Shown here piece by piece: positions 1 to 5,838 of a DNA stretch of 8,782 nucleotides (position 1 is the stretch's first letter; every line of letters begins with the position of its first letter). Where the stretch lies: the NCBI GenBank assembly GCA_012032855.1, contig JAAUQA010000108.1, positions 1 to 8,782 on the forward strand, read 5' to 3'. Position numbers and translations under genes: made by a program. Origin of the DNA: Candidatus Competibacteraceae bacterium. GTDB taxonomy: Bacteria > Pseudomonadota > Gammaproteobacteria > Competibacterales > Competibacteraceae. The notes under the pieces were generated by a model. It was not told the DNA's origin, did no database searches, and was given only the letters and a program-made list of their open reading frames with translations.

Positions 1-246
1 GTTGGGGAATGGCGCGTGCGCTCGAGCACGGCCATCAGCAGCGCGCCCTCGCCGCGTGGATGGTGTTCGCCGAGCAACCGGTGGACGAACACGACGATCG
101 CGGCCAGCAGCCACGCCCCGCAGGGCAATGACAACAACCGGGGCAAAGCCGCCATCAGCGACAAGCAGCTGACCGTGGAGTTCCAACCGCTCTTCTCGGC
201 GGTCACTCGTCGAGCGGTCGGCGCCGAAGCACTCGTTCGTTGGGAT
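1..246 (+). other. High-GC segment with an EAL-domain-like fragment; probably foreign to the rest of the window
   Basis: This stretch is about 68-70% GC by my count, well above the 40-55% seen in rows further right. Frame 1 is open from base 1. From about base 166 it reads LTVEFQPLFS, then VGAEALVRW, which resembles the start of EAL domains (cyclic-di-GMP phosphodiesterases), where a 'QP' and a 'GAEALVRW' motif are typical. The catalytic part that should follow is absent: the frame runs straight into the tail of a carboxyltransferase gene. Upstream of the EAL-like part the frame 1 peptide is rich in S, P and T and looks non-coding. I infer a gene fragment from another locus or organism. The EAL assignment rests on about 27 residues and is tentative. 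Confidence 0.35.
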
Positions 247-369
247 CGGGGCGACGACGACGTGATCGAGCCGGCCGACACCCGGCGACCCTGGCGCTGG
301 CGCTGCGCAAGCTCTTGCCCAAGCGCGAGTTGGCGCCCGGCCAAGAAGCACGGGGATATCCCCCTGTAA
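247..369 (+). pseudogene. mmdA: C-terminal tail of a biotin-dependent acyl-CoA carboxyltransferase (MmdA/PccB-like), with two indels
   Basis: The family (MmdA, GcdA, PccB) transfers CO2 between acyl-CoA and biotin and ends with a conserved tail of the form DDVIEP-x-TRR ... KKHGNIPL. Here frame 1 reads DDDVIEPADTRR, then frame 3 reads TLALALRKLLPKREL from about base 288, and frame 1 returns with PAKKHGDIPL and a TAA at 367-369. This fits one lost base near 287 and one extra base near 339. Only about 40 of the roughly 510 residues of the family are present; the upstream bases are unrelated. The next gene begins 26 bases later and encodes the delta subunit, as expected for an mmdADCB operon. The family call is firm from the tail motifs. 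The choice of methylmalonyl-CoA over another acyl-CoA is inferred only from gene order. Confidence 0.7.
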
Positions 370-382
370 CCCCATACAACCA

Positions 383-390
383 AGAGGGAG
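383..390 (+). promoter_or_regulatory. Ribosome binding site of the OadG-like delta gene
   Basis: The sequence AGAGGGAG lies 5 bases before the ATG at 396. It favours that ATG over the longer in-frame extension, which runs upstream through the carboxyltransferase tail in the wrong frame. Confidence 0.6.
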
Positions 391-395
391 AACTG

Positions 396-719
396 ATGGG
401 CGAGTTGGTTTTGCAGTCCTTCGCATTCTACGGACTGGCGATCGTTATTTCGCTGTTGGTTGCGGTGCTGATCCGTGGGATTGTGGCGGTGCTGGCATTG
501 ACCGGCGCAAAGCCGACTCCGTCTCCCGTAGCGGCACCAACGCAACCCGCTGTGGTTCCCGACAACGACATCGCAGCGATTGCCGCTGCGGTATATGCCG
601 TCATGGGTGCTCATCGCGTCGTGCATATCGAACGGGGTCGGCGGGGTATCGTCTGGACTGCTGAGGGCCGCGCCACCCACCATATTTCCCATAATGTTTC
701 TCGTCGTAGCCGACGTTGA
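396..719 (+). CDS. mmdD: OadG-family delta/gamma subunit of a Na+-translocating decarboxylase
   Basis: This is a 107-residue protein of the OadG family, the small membrane-anchored subunit that assembles sodium-pump decarboxylases and links the cytoplasmic carboxyltransferase to the membrane beta subunit. One hydrophobic segment spans about residues 8-36. A Pro/Ala-rich linker follows (about 39-55). The C-terminal domain holds DIAAIAAAVYAVMGAHRVVHI and ends GR-x-THHISHNVSRR. This extended tail is typical of OadG homologues encoded beside separate biotin carriers. The start is the ATG with a good ribosome binding site. The gene lies 26 bases after the carboxyltransferase stop and 23 bases before the biotin carrier start. 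It is intact. The family is clear; the symbol follows the operon order and could equally be given as oadG. Confidence 0.8.
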   Translation: MGELVLQSFAFYGLAIVISLLVAVLIRGIVAVLALTGAKPTPSPVAAPTQPAVVPDNDIAAIAAAVYAVMGAHRVVHIERGRRGIVWTAEGRATHHISHNVSRRSRR

Positions 720-726
720 TATCGCC

Positions 727-733
727 ACAGGAG
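727..733 (+). promoter_or_regulatory. Ribosome binding site fixing the GTG start of the biotin carrier
   Basis: ACAGGAG stands 9 bases before the GTG at 743. It supports that GTG rather than an in-frame TTG at 716, which would overlap the previous stop codon and has no such site. Confidence 0.5.
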
Positions 734-742
734 CCGCTAATC

Positions 743-1132
743 GTGCAAAGAAAATTCAAAATCAACGTCGACGGCAGACCGTATACCGTCACTGTGGAAG
801 AAATCACCGAAGGCAGCAGTTTGATTTTCCCCGAGCCGGGCAGCATGAACATCCCCGAACCGACCGCAGCTTCGCCGACGCAAAATACCGCCCCTGTGCC
901 GACAGCTCCTGCAGCAGGACCGGGGGACGAGGTCAGCCCGCTGGCAGGTGTGGTACAAACCGTATTGGTGCAAGTCGGCCAAGAGGTCAAGGAAGGGGAT
1001 AAACTCGTCGCTGTGGAAGCCATGAAAATGGTCACCCACATCTTCGCCCACCGGGCCGGTAAGGTCACAACGATTGCTGTAAAGACAGGCGATCCGGTGG
1101 ATGTCGGCCAAGTCGTGCTGAGCATCGGCTGA
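743..1132 (+). CDS. mmdC: Biotin carboxyl-carrier subunit of a Na+-translocating decarboxylase
   Basis: This 129-residue protein carries the biotin that shuttles carboxyl groups from the carboxyltransferase to the membrane beta subunit. The N-terminal part (about 1-35) has KFKINVDGRPYTVTVEE, as in the gamma subunits of methylmalonyl-CoA and glutaconyl-CoA decarboxylases. A Pro/Ala/Thr-rich flexible linker covers about 36-62. The C-terminal biotinyl domain contains EAMKM, with the biotinylated lysine at residue 95, 34 residues from the end as expected for this domain. The start is taken as GTG because of the ribosome binding site before it. It is followed after 11 bases by the beta subunit gene. 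The gene is intact. An acetyl-CoA carboxylase BCCP is less likely, because no biotin carboxylase gene lies beside it. Confidence 0.85.
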   Translation: MQRKFKINVDGRPYTVTVEEITEGSSLIFPEPGSMNIPEPTAASPTQNTAPVPTAPAAGPGDEVSPLAGVVQTVLVQVGQEVKEGDKLVAVEAMKMVTHIFAHRAGKVTTIAVKTGDPVDVGQVVLSIG

Positions 1133-1143
1133 CCGGCCCCGAT

Positions 1144-1668
1144 ATGGAATTCACTGACTTTTTTACCTTATTCCAAGGTATCGCGACCCTAACAGCTTCT
1201 GAGCCAGCAGTTATTGCCATGCGGCTGTTTTTGATGGGGCTGGGCATGCTGTTGATTTACCTGGGCCGCAAAGGGGTACTGGAAGCGTTGCTGATGATCC
1301 CGATGGGCTTGGGGATGACCACTATCAATGCCGCGGTGCTGTTTCTGGATGACAGCCGGCAGGGCACATTGTTTCTCGATCCGTTGATCAAGGAACCGGC
1401 GCAGTTGATGAATACGCTGCAGATCAATTGGTTGCAGCCGGTTTATACCTTTACCTTCAGCAACGGCTTGATCGCCTGTTTGGTGTTGTTGGGCATCGGC
1501 GTGCTGTTGGACGTGGGTTTTGTGATGGCCCGCCCGTTTCAAAGCATGTTCATTGCCTTGTGCGCTGAACTCGGCACGGTCCTGGTATTCCCGCTCGCAT
1601 ACGCCTGTGGACTGCCGCTGATGATGCGGCGGCAGTGGCGACCATCGGCGGGGCGGACGGCCCGATGA
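1144..1668 (+). CDS. mmdB: N-terminal half of the Na+-pumping decarboxylase beta subunit (frameshifted)
   Basis: The beta subunit (OadB/MmdB/GcdB) is the polytopic membrane protein that decarboxylates carboxybiotin and exports Na+. This frame encodes the first ~159 residues correctly: hydrophobic segments near residues 18-38 and 44-64, then GIGVLLDVGFVMARP, a conserved stretch in the family. After base 1620 the frame becomes nonsense (MMRRQWRPSAGRTAR) and stops at 1668. The proper sequence continues in another frame. The break follows CCGCTG; one additional G there would give LDDAAAVATIGGADGP and restore the gene. The restored protein would be about 404 residues, within the family's usual range. 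I see no canonical slippery heptamer, so a lost base (mutation or sequencing error) is more likely than programmed frameshifting. Confidence 0.8.
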   Translation: MEFTDFFTLFQGIATLTASEPAVIAMRLFLMGLGMLLIYLGRKGVLEALLMIPMGLGMTTINAAVLFLDDSRQGTLFLDPLIKEPAQLMNTLQINWLQPVYTFTFSNGLIACLVLLGIGVLLDVGFVMARPFQSMFIALCAELGTVLVFPLAYACGLPLMMRRQWRPSAGRTAR

Positions 1669-2357
1669 TTTTATTCACTGCGTTGATTCTGTCGCCGGAG
1701 CTGTTTGTGCCGATCACCGTGGTGGCTTATCTATATCTGGGCTTGACCTATGGCGGTTATCCTTATCTGATCAAGCTCATGGTGCCCGAGCACATCCGCA
1801 GCTTACCGATGCCGGCACAAAAGGTGCGAGAGATTTCAGCCAGCGAAAAGATTATTTTTTGTGTAATAGCATGTACCCTGCTGTGTTTGCTGTTTCCCGT
1901 AGCGGCGCCGTTGTTTTTCTGTCTATTCATGGGCGTGCTCATCCGGGAAAGCGGATTAACTCGCTATGCAGAGATCATCAGCGGTCCGATCCTGTACAGC
2001 GCCACGTTCTTCTTGGGATTATTACTAGGAGTACTCTGCGAGGCCAACACCATTCTTAATCCGCAGGTGTTGATTCTCTTAGTGCTGGGCATTGTCGCCT
2101 TATTGTTCTCCGGCATCGGCGGCATCTTAGGCGGTTACGCGTTGTATTACTTCAGTGGTCGCAAGTACAACCCGGTGATTGGTATCGCAGGAGTCAGCTG
2201 CGTGCCGACTTGCGCCAAGGTGGCGCAGAAAACCGTCGCTGAATCAGCGCCTGAGGTGATTATCCTGCCTCATGCGTTGGGTGCTAATATCAGCGGGGTG
2301 ATTACCTCGGCTATTTTTGCCAGCATCTTTATTACCGTCTTGACCCGGATGCAGTAA
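1635..2357 (+). CDS. mmdB: C-terminal half of the Na+-pumping decarboxylase beta subunit (frameshifted)
   Basis: This frame continues the beta subunit. The match begins before the first possible start (GTG at 1635), at about 1620. It holds the family's hallmark TIGGADGP; the aspartate of this motif is essential in characterised OadB proteins. It also has GIAGVSCVPTCAKVAQK and LPHALGANISGVITS, the second conserved block, which takes part in Na+ and proton handling. Several hydrophobic segments lie between. If the break is a sequencing error the two halves form one normal protein. If it is real, the pump would lack a working beta subunit. Nothing suggests that the second half is translated on its own: no ribosome binding site stands before 1635. 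Confidence 0.8.
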   Translation: MATIGGADGPMILFTALILSPELFVPITVVAYLYLGLTYGGYPYLIKLMVPEHIRSLPMPAQKVREISASEKIIFCVIACTLLCLLFPVAAPLFFCLFMGVLIRESGLTRYAEIISGPILYSATFFLGLLLGVLCEANTILNPQVLILLVLGIVALLFSGIGGILGGYALYYFSGRKYNPVIGIAGVSCVPTCAKVAQKTVAESAPEVIILPHALGANISGVITSAIFASIFITVLTRMQ

Positions 2358-2437
2358 TCCAATCACGAGTAATGTTGTTTATTCGCTATCGTTTAGAACT
2401 GCTTGAAGTCACTGACTTGAGGTTCATGAGCATTAGA
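2358..2437. other. Convergent intergenic space with a small palindrome
   Basis: This 80-base gap separates the beta subunit gene from the convergent membrane protein gene. It contains AAGTCACTGACTT (2406-2418), six-base arms around a single central base. The loop is too short and there is no T-run, so I do not call it a terminator. Nothing else is recognisable. Confidence 0.25.
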
Positions 2438-3484
2438 TCATCGCACATTCCGTATTCTCCAGGATGGCATTGTCAACGGCAATGCCCGCACCATTCGACG
2501 AGCATAACTGACCACTGCTCTGAGCTTAGGCAACACAAGTTTGCTTAGGTACACCTGACACCCCCTACCTTCGTAAGCGCCTAGGCTGAGGGTCGCAAGA
2601 CCTAGCGGCAACCAATAAAAAATCACCCGGTAAATCAACAAGGCTCCGAATACTTGGGGGGCCGGTAAATGTGTCGACAGCATAAGCAACATTAAGGACT
2701 CGAAAACCCCCAGTCCGCCCGGCACATGACTGATCAGTCCAGCGGTTTGGGCAACAAGGAAAAAGCCAAGGAAATAACCGAAGTTCAACGACTCAGAAGG
2801 CGGCAGCAACACATACAACACGGTGCTGGCCAACAACCAGTCCAAGCTCCCCACGCCGATTTGCAAAGCGGCCAAATCGGGGCGTACCCGGGGCAATGCC
2901 CAACGCCCTATCTGTAACGGCTGCCGCCACAGTGCGTTAAGTCCCCAATACGCCAACGGAAACATTAGCATTACTCCGCCCAGCACGGTGCTATTAAACT
3001 CCGGCAAATACGGCGAAGTCGGCAATGGCGGAGGACTCACAACCAACATCCCCCCCCCAATAGTCAGAATGCCCAACCACACGGTTAGCGCCGTGAAAAT
3101 CACCACCTGGGTGACTTCTGTCAACGTCAGTCCCCAACGGCTATAAAATCGATACCGCAGCGAGCCGGAGGTGATTACCGAAAGACCCAGCGCGGTGCTG
3201 AACGCATAGCTGATAAAAGCGGCCAACCCGAACCTTGCGCCAAGGAAGGATCGATTGATATACCGCATAGCCAGCACATCGTAACCGATCATGGCGAGGT
3301 AGCTCAGACCCACGCAACACAGGGCTAACAACAGTGTAAGCGTAGGTAGTTCGCGCAAATAGGTGAGAATATCCTGCAATGGGTACTGCGACAGAGCGTG
3401 ACTGAGCGTGATAGCCGCGACCGCGAACAATACGATACCGATCAACGGTCCGATACCGCATAAGAACACTTTTTTCACCGTCAT
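2438..3484 (-). CDS. YbhN / MprF-type (lysylphosphatidylglycerol synthase transmembrane) family membrane protein
   Basis: This is a 348-residue integral membrane protein of the UPF0104/YbhN family, which shares the fold of the lipid-flipping half of MprF. Visible family motifs are GSLRYRFYSRWGL (107-119), HVPGGLGVFE (253-262) and YRVIFYWLPL (285-294). Hydrophobic segments begin near residues 7, 48, 86, 124, 168, 213, 237, 263 and 282. The catalytic lysyl-transfer domain of MprF is absent, so lipid transport or a related membrane role is possible, but the substrate is unknown. The ATG at 3484 overlaps the purN stop codon in ATGA and matches the family N-terminus better than a 29-residue upstream extension. 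A run of nine G in the coding strand (bases 3050-3058) encodes Gly143-145. The gene ends the purM-purN operon; a functional link to purines is not evident. Confidence 0.75.
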   Translation of the reverse strand: MTVKKVFLCGIGPLIGIVLFAVAAITLSHALSQYPLQDILTYLRELPTLTLLLALCCVGLSYLAMIGYDVLAMRYINRSFLGARFGLAAFISYAFSTALGLSVITSGSLRYRFYSRWGLTLTEVTQVVIFTALTVWLGILTIGGGMLVVSPPPLPTSPYLPEFNSTVLGGVMLMFPLAYWGLNALWRQPLQIGRWALPRVRPDLAALQIGVGSLDWLLASTVLYVLLPPSESLNFGYFLGFFLVAQTAGLISHVPGGLGVFESLMLLMLSTHLPAPQVFGALLIYRVIFYWLPLGLATLSLGAYEGRGCQVYLSKLVLPKLRAVVSYARRMVRALPLTMPSWRIRNVR

Positions 3485-4137
3485 GGCGCAAATAAACGAG
3501 GTTCGGTCAATGGCTGCCCGTCGAACAGGATTTGATCCGCGATTAAAGAAACACGACCCTCGGCAAACCAACGAATCGCCAGCGGATAGATTTTATGCTC
3601 TTGTTCGAGTACCCGTATGGCTAGGCGGTCCGGGTCATCGCTCGATAACACCGGCACCCGGGCTTGTAAGATCACCGGACCGCTGTCCAGTTCGGGGGTA
3701 ACGAAGTGCACGCTGGCTCCGTGTTCCTGCTCACCGGCGGCGAGCGCTCGCTCATGGGTGTGCAAGCCACGATATTTGGGCAATAGCGAAGGATGGATGT
3801 TGAGCAGTCGTCCCCCGTAATGTTCGACGAATGCGGCGCTCAGCACCCGCATAAAACCGGCCAGAATAACCAACTCAGGCGTACAACTATCGATCATTTC
3901 TCGCAAGGCGATCTCAAAGCTTTGTCGGTCGGGAAACGCCTTATGATCCAGCGTCAACGCGGGAACGCCGGACTGGCGGGCCCGTTCCAACGCATAAACA
4001 TCCGGTCGATTGCTGATCACGGCGCGGATGTCTACCGGCAAATCGCCCTTGCCAGCACCATCCAGAATCGCCTGTAAATTACTCCCTCGCCCGGAAACCA
4101 ACACCACTAGCGGCAGTTTCCGCCACGATGCAGTCAT
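3481..4137 (-). CDS. purN: Phosphoribosylglycinamide formyltransferase PurN
   Basis: PurN transfers a formyl group from 10-formyl-tetrahydrofolate to GAR, the third step of IMP synthesis in the cytoplasm. The protein has 218 residues, against 212 in E. coli. The phosphate-binding SGRGSN lies at 15-20. The catalytic triad is visible as Asn113, His115 (in NIHPSLLPKYRGLH) and Asp151 (in VTPELDSG). The start is the ATG at 4137, which overlaps the purM stop in ATGA; a GGAG (4146-4149 on the opposite strand) stands 8 bases before it. The 52-residue upstream extension of the open frame lies within purM and looks non-coding. The gene is intact and probably translated by coupling to purM. Confidence 0.95.
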   Translation of the reverse strand: MTASWRKLPLVVLVSGRGSNLQAILDGAGKGDLPVDIRAVISNRPDVYALERARQSGVPALTLDHKAFPDRQSFEIALREMIDSCTPELVILAGFMRVLSAAFVEHYGGRLLNIHPSLLPKYRGLHTHERALAAGEQEHGASVHFVTPELDSGPVILQARVPVLSSDDPDRLAIRVLEQEHKIYPLAIRWFAEGRVSLIADQILFDGQPLTEPRLFAP

Positions 4138-4691
4138 GAGTGCATCTCCACAGCAGGTGCACCTTGACCGGGTTTGATTTCGCCCATCACCCAAGCGATT
4201 TCCCCCGAGTCCCTCAGAACCGTCAGTGCCGTTTCGACGTCTTGCGGAGCGATGCAGATCACCATACCCACGCCGTTGTTGAAGGTGCGCCACATTTCAC
4301 TGTCCGTCACACCGCCTTGTTCCTGCAACCAATCGAACAACACCGGTCGTTGCCAGGTGCCGGTATAAATTTCAGCCAAAATCGCCTCAGGCAATACACG
4401 GGGCAGGTTTTCGAGTAATCCGCCGCCGGTCACATGGGCTAAGGCATGAACCTCGACAGTTTGCAGTAATCGCAGCAACGATTGAACATAGATGCGAGTC
4501 GGAGCCAGCAAGGCATCTGCCAGCGTCCCGAACTCGAATGGGGTAGACAGCGACGTTTCAGTGACCGACAGAATTTTGCGAATTAACGAATAGCCGTTAG
4601 AGTGAGGCCCGGACGACGCCAAACCGATCAACACATCACCGACGGCGACCCGACTACGGCCATCAATCAAGGCATCTTTCTCAACTATCCC
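4134..4691 (-). CDS. purM: C-terminal part of phosphoribosylformylglycinamidine cyclo-ligase PurM (frameshifted)
   Basis: This frame carries the rest of PurM from [11 protein letters not shown] onward, through [38 protein letters not shown] and FNNGVGMVI, all standard blocks of the enzyme's second domain. It ends at the TGA that overlaps the purN start. The homologous sequence begins at about 4691. The upstream part of the same open frame (to 4760) is a shadow of the first half. Joined to the N-terminal part the protein would be about 352 residues, close to the 345 of E. coli PurM. No good start stands at the beginning of this half, so separate translation is unlikely. Confidence 0.85.
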   Translation of the reverse strand, partial: GIVEKDALIDGRSRVAVGDVLIGLASSGPHSNGYSLIRKILSVTETSLSTPFEFGTLADALLAPTRIYVQSLLRLLQTVEVHALAHVTGGGLLENLPRVLPEAILAEIYTGTWQRPVLFDWLQEQGGVTDSEMWRTFNNGVGMVICIAPQDVETALTVLRDSGEIAWVMGEIKPGQGAPAVEMHS

Positions 4692-5190
4692 ACGCAAAGC
4701 CGGCCAAATCGTAATCGCCACCGCTGTACACTCCCGGCATTTCCGCCGTTTCACCCCCAACCAAAGCAGCGCCCGCTTGCGCGCAACCTTCGGCGATACC
4801 TTGAATTACCGCTGTAGCAGTATCCACATCTAAAGCGCTAGTGGCATAGTAGTCGAGGAAAAATAACGGCTCGGCACCGCTCACCACAATGTCATTGACA
4901 CACATAGCGACCAAATCAATCCCGATGGTGTCATACCGTTCCGCTTCTATAGCTAGTTTCAGCTTAGTGCCGACACCATCGGTGCCGGACACCAGCACGG
5001 GTTGCCGATAGCGATGCAGGGGCAATTCGAACAATGCACCGAATCCCCCAACGGAGCCTAACACCTCCGGACGTAGCGTTCGCGCCACGATCGGTTTGAT
5101 CCGTTCTACCAGTCGATTGCCGGCATCGATGTCCACCCCGGCATCACGATAACTCAGCGGCTGATGCCCTGGTTGTGCTTGATCTGCCAA
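4681..5190 (-). CDS. purM: N-terminal part of phosphoribosylformylglycinamidine cyclo-ligase PurM (frameshifted)
   Basis: PurM closes the imidazole ring of AIR from FGAM with ATP. The first ~166 residues are correct: [22 protein letters not shown], the ATP-site block [11 protein letters not shown] and GGETAEMPG. After DYDLAGFA the frame reads WDS and stops at 4681, whereas the family reads GF-x-VG-x-VEK. Continuing from 4691 restores [11 protein letters not shown], so one base is extra at about 4692 or, fitting the family better, two are missing. Dropped bases in short GG and AA runs would do this. Start: TTG at 5190 with a strong ribosome binding site, since the family N-terminus fits there. 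purM is normally needed for purine synthesis, so a sequencing error is the simplest explanation. Confidence 0.88.
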   Translation of the reverse strand: MADQAQPGHQPLSYRDAGVDIDAGNRLVERIKPIVARTLRPEVLGSVGGFGALFELPLHRYRQPVLVSGTDGVGTKLKLAIEAERYDTIGIDLVAMCVNDIVVSGAEPLFFLDYYATSALDVDTATAVIQGIAEGCAQAGAALVGGETAEMPGVYSGGDYDLAGFAWDS

Positions 5191-5196
5191 GCGAAT

Positions 5197-5204
5197 TCCT
5201 CCCC
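5197..5204 (-). promoter_or_regulatory. Strong ribosome binding site of purM, supporting a TTG start
   Basis: Read on the - strand, GGGGAGGA lies 6 bases before the TTG at 5190. It is the strongest such site in the window and decides the non-ATG start. Confidence 0.65.
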
Positions 5205-5209
5205 AAAAA

Positions 5210-5226
5210 GCGCAACTTGCGCAAGT
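5210..5226. repeat. Overlapping perfect palindromes, possible operator
   Basis: GCGCAACTTGCGC (5210-5222) is a perfect inverted repeat around one central base. ACTTGCGCAAGT (5215-5226) is a perfect 12-base palindrome that overlaps it. The half-site GCGCAA therefore occurs twice in direct orientation, 9 bases apart, with an inverted copy between. The site lies 6 bases upstream of the purM ribosome binding site. It does not match the E. coli PurR operator, whose arms meet around a central CG. A regulator site is an inference. Confidence 0.4.
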
Positions 5227-5274
5227 GTGTTATGTTAGCATGGCTGTTGTCGATAACCGTCAGTCGCCGCTATC

Positions 5275-5838
5275 TTGAAACCCCGCGATATTCCAAATCT
5301 GATTACCGCTGCGCGCATCCTGCTGGTTCCGCCAATTCTGTGGCTGCTGCTGCAGGAGCGCTACAGCACGGTATTGCTCTTGTTCCTATTGGCCGGCGCG
5401 TCCGACGGGCTAGATGGGTATCTGGCCAAGCGTTTCGGCTGGTCCACTTATTTGGGCAGTATTCTAGACCCATTGGCCGACAAGCTGTTACTGATGGGCG
5501 CTATTGTGGTGCTCGGTTGGCAAGGCAACTTACCGGTTTGGTTAGTCGTGCTGGTCATTTTACGGGATGTCGTCATTGTCAGCGGGGCGCTCAGTTATCA
5601 TTATTTAATCGAATCTTTCGAAGCGTCGCCGCTGCTTATCAGCAAACTCAACACCGTTGTGCAAATCCTGTTAGTGTTGGCTATCCTGTTCGACCAGGGG
5701 GTAAGGGCATTGCCGGAGCCGATACTTGTAGGACTGCTCGCCAGTGCGGCCTTAACCACCGTATCAAGCGGTGGCATTTACGTTTGGGAATGGGGACGAC
5801 GTGCCCTATCCAAGGGGAAACAAGCTAATGCCCCGTAA
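5275..5838 (+). CDS. CDP-alcohol phosphatidyltransferase family protein (PgsA-like)
   Basis: This 187-residue membrane enzyme belongs to the family that transfers a phosphatidyl group from CDP-diacylglycerol to an alcohol such as glycerol-3-phosphate. The catalytic motif is complete: Asp44-x2-Asp47-Gly48-x2-Ala51-Lys52-x8-Gly61-x3-Asp65-x3-Asp69, with Lys in the place where many members have Arg. Hydrophobic segments flank it, near residues 14-27, 31-42, 70-84, 86-105 and 122-137. The start is a TTG with no clear ribosome binding site, chosen because the match to the family begins with PRDIPNLIT-x-ARI. In many gammaproteobacteria a gene of this type lies between purM and hda, as here. Whether it is the main phosphatidylglycerophosphate synthase or a paralogue with another acceptor cannot be told from the window, so no symbol is given. 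Confidence 0.85.
   Translation: MKPRDIPNLITAARILLVPPILWLLLQERYSTVLLLFLLAGASDGLDGYLAKRFGWSTYLGSILDPLADKLLLMGAIVVLGWQGNLPVWLVVLVILRDVVIVSGALSYHYLIESFEASPLLISKLNTVVQILLVLAILFDQGVRALPEPILVGLLASAALTTVSSGGIYVWEWGRRALSKGKQANAP

Larger units (their letters stand above)
5191..5274. promoter_or_regulatory. Divergent promoter region between purM and the CDP-alcohol phosphatidyltransferase gene
   Basis: These 84 bases must hold the promoters of both divergent transcription units. On the + strand TATGTT (5231-5236) could serve as a -10 element, but I find no well-spaced -35, so no exact promoter is assigned. Overlapping palindromes occupy 5210-5226 (separate entry). A short open frame, ATG 5240 to TGA 5278 (MAVVDNRQSPLS), precedes and overlaps the TTG at 5275. 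Confidence 0.45.

Noticed and set aside
3..155. Open frame on the - strand at the left edge (MAALPRLLSLPCGAWLLAAIV and onward) with a hydrophobic stretch
   Set aside because: It is only 51 codons long, at a window edge, in very GC-rich DNA where several frames are open by chance, with no ribosome binding site or recognisable family. It could be the start of a membrane protein, but cannot be supported.
601..1125. Long open frame on the - strand opposite the delta and biotin carrier genes
   Set aside because: Its peptide has no family motifs and it lies fully opposite two well-supported genes; it is a shadow.
1612..1640. Programmed -1 ribosomal frameshift in the beta subunit gene
   Set aside because: There is no X-XXY-YYZ slippery heptamer and no clear downstream stem-loop; the window also shows other indels, so a lost base is simpler.
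2406..2418. Palindrome between the convergent beta subunit and YbhN-like genes as a terminator
   Set aside because: The arms leave a one-base loop and no T-run follows on either strand.
5210..5226. PurR operator upstream of purM
   Set aside because: The E. coli type site has GCAAACGTTTGC around a central CG; these palindromes have different spacing and centre.
5175..5828. 217-codon open frame on the + strand over the phosphatidyltransferase gene
   Set aside because: The protein is basic and lacks any motif, while the overlapping frame has the complete CDP-alcohol phosphatidyltransferase signature.
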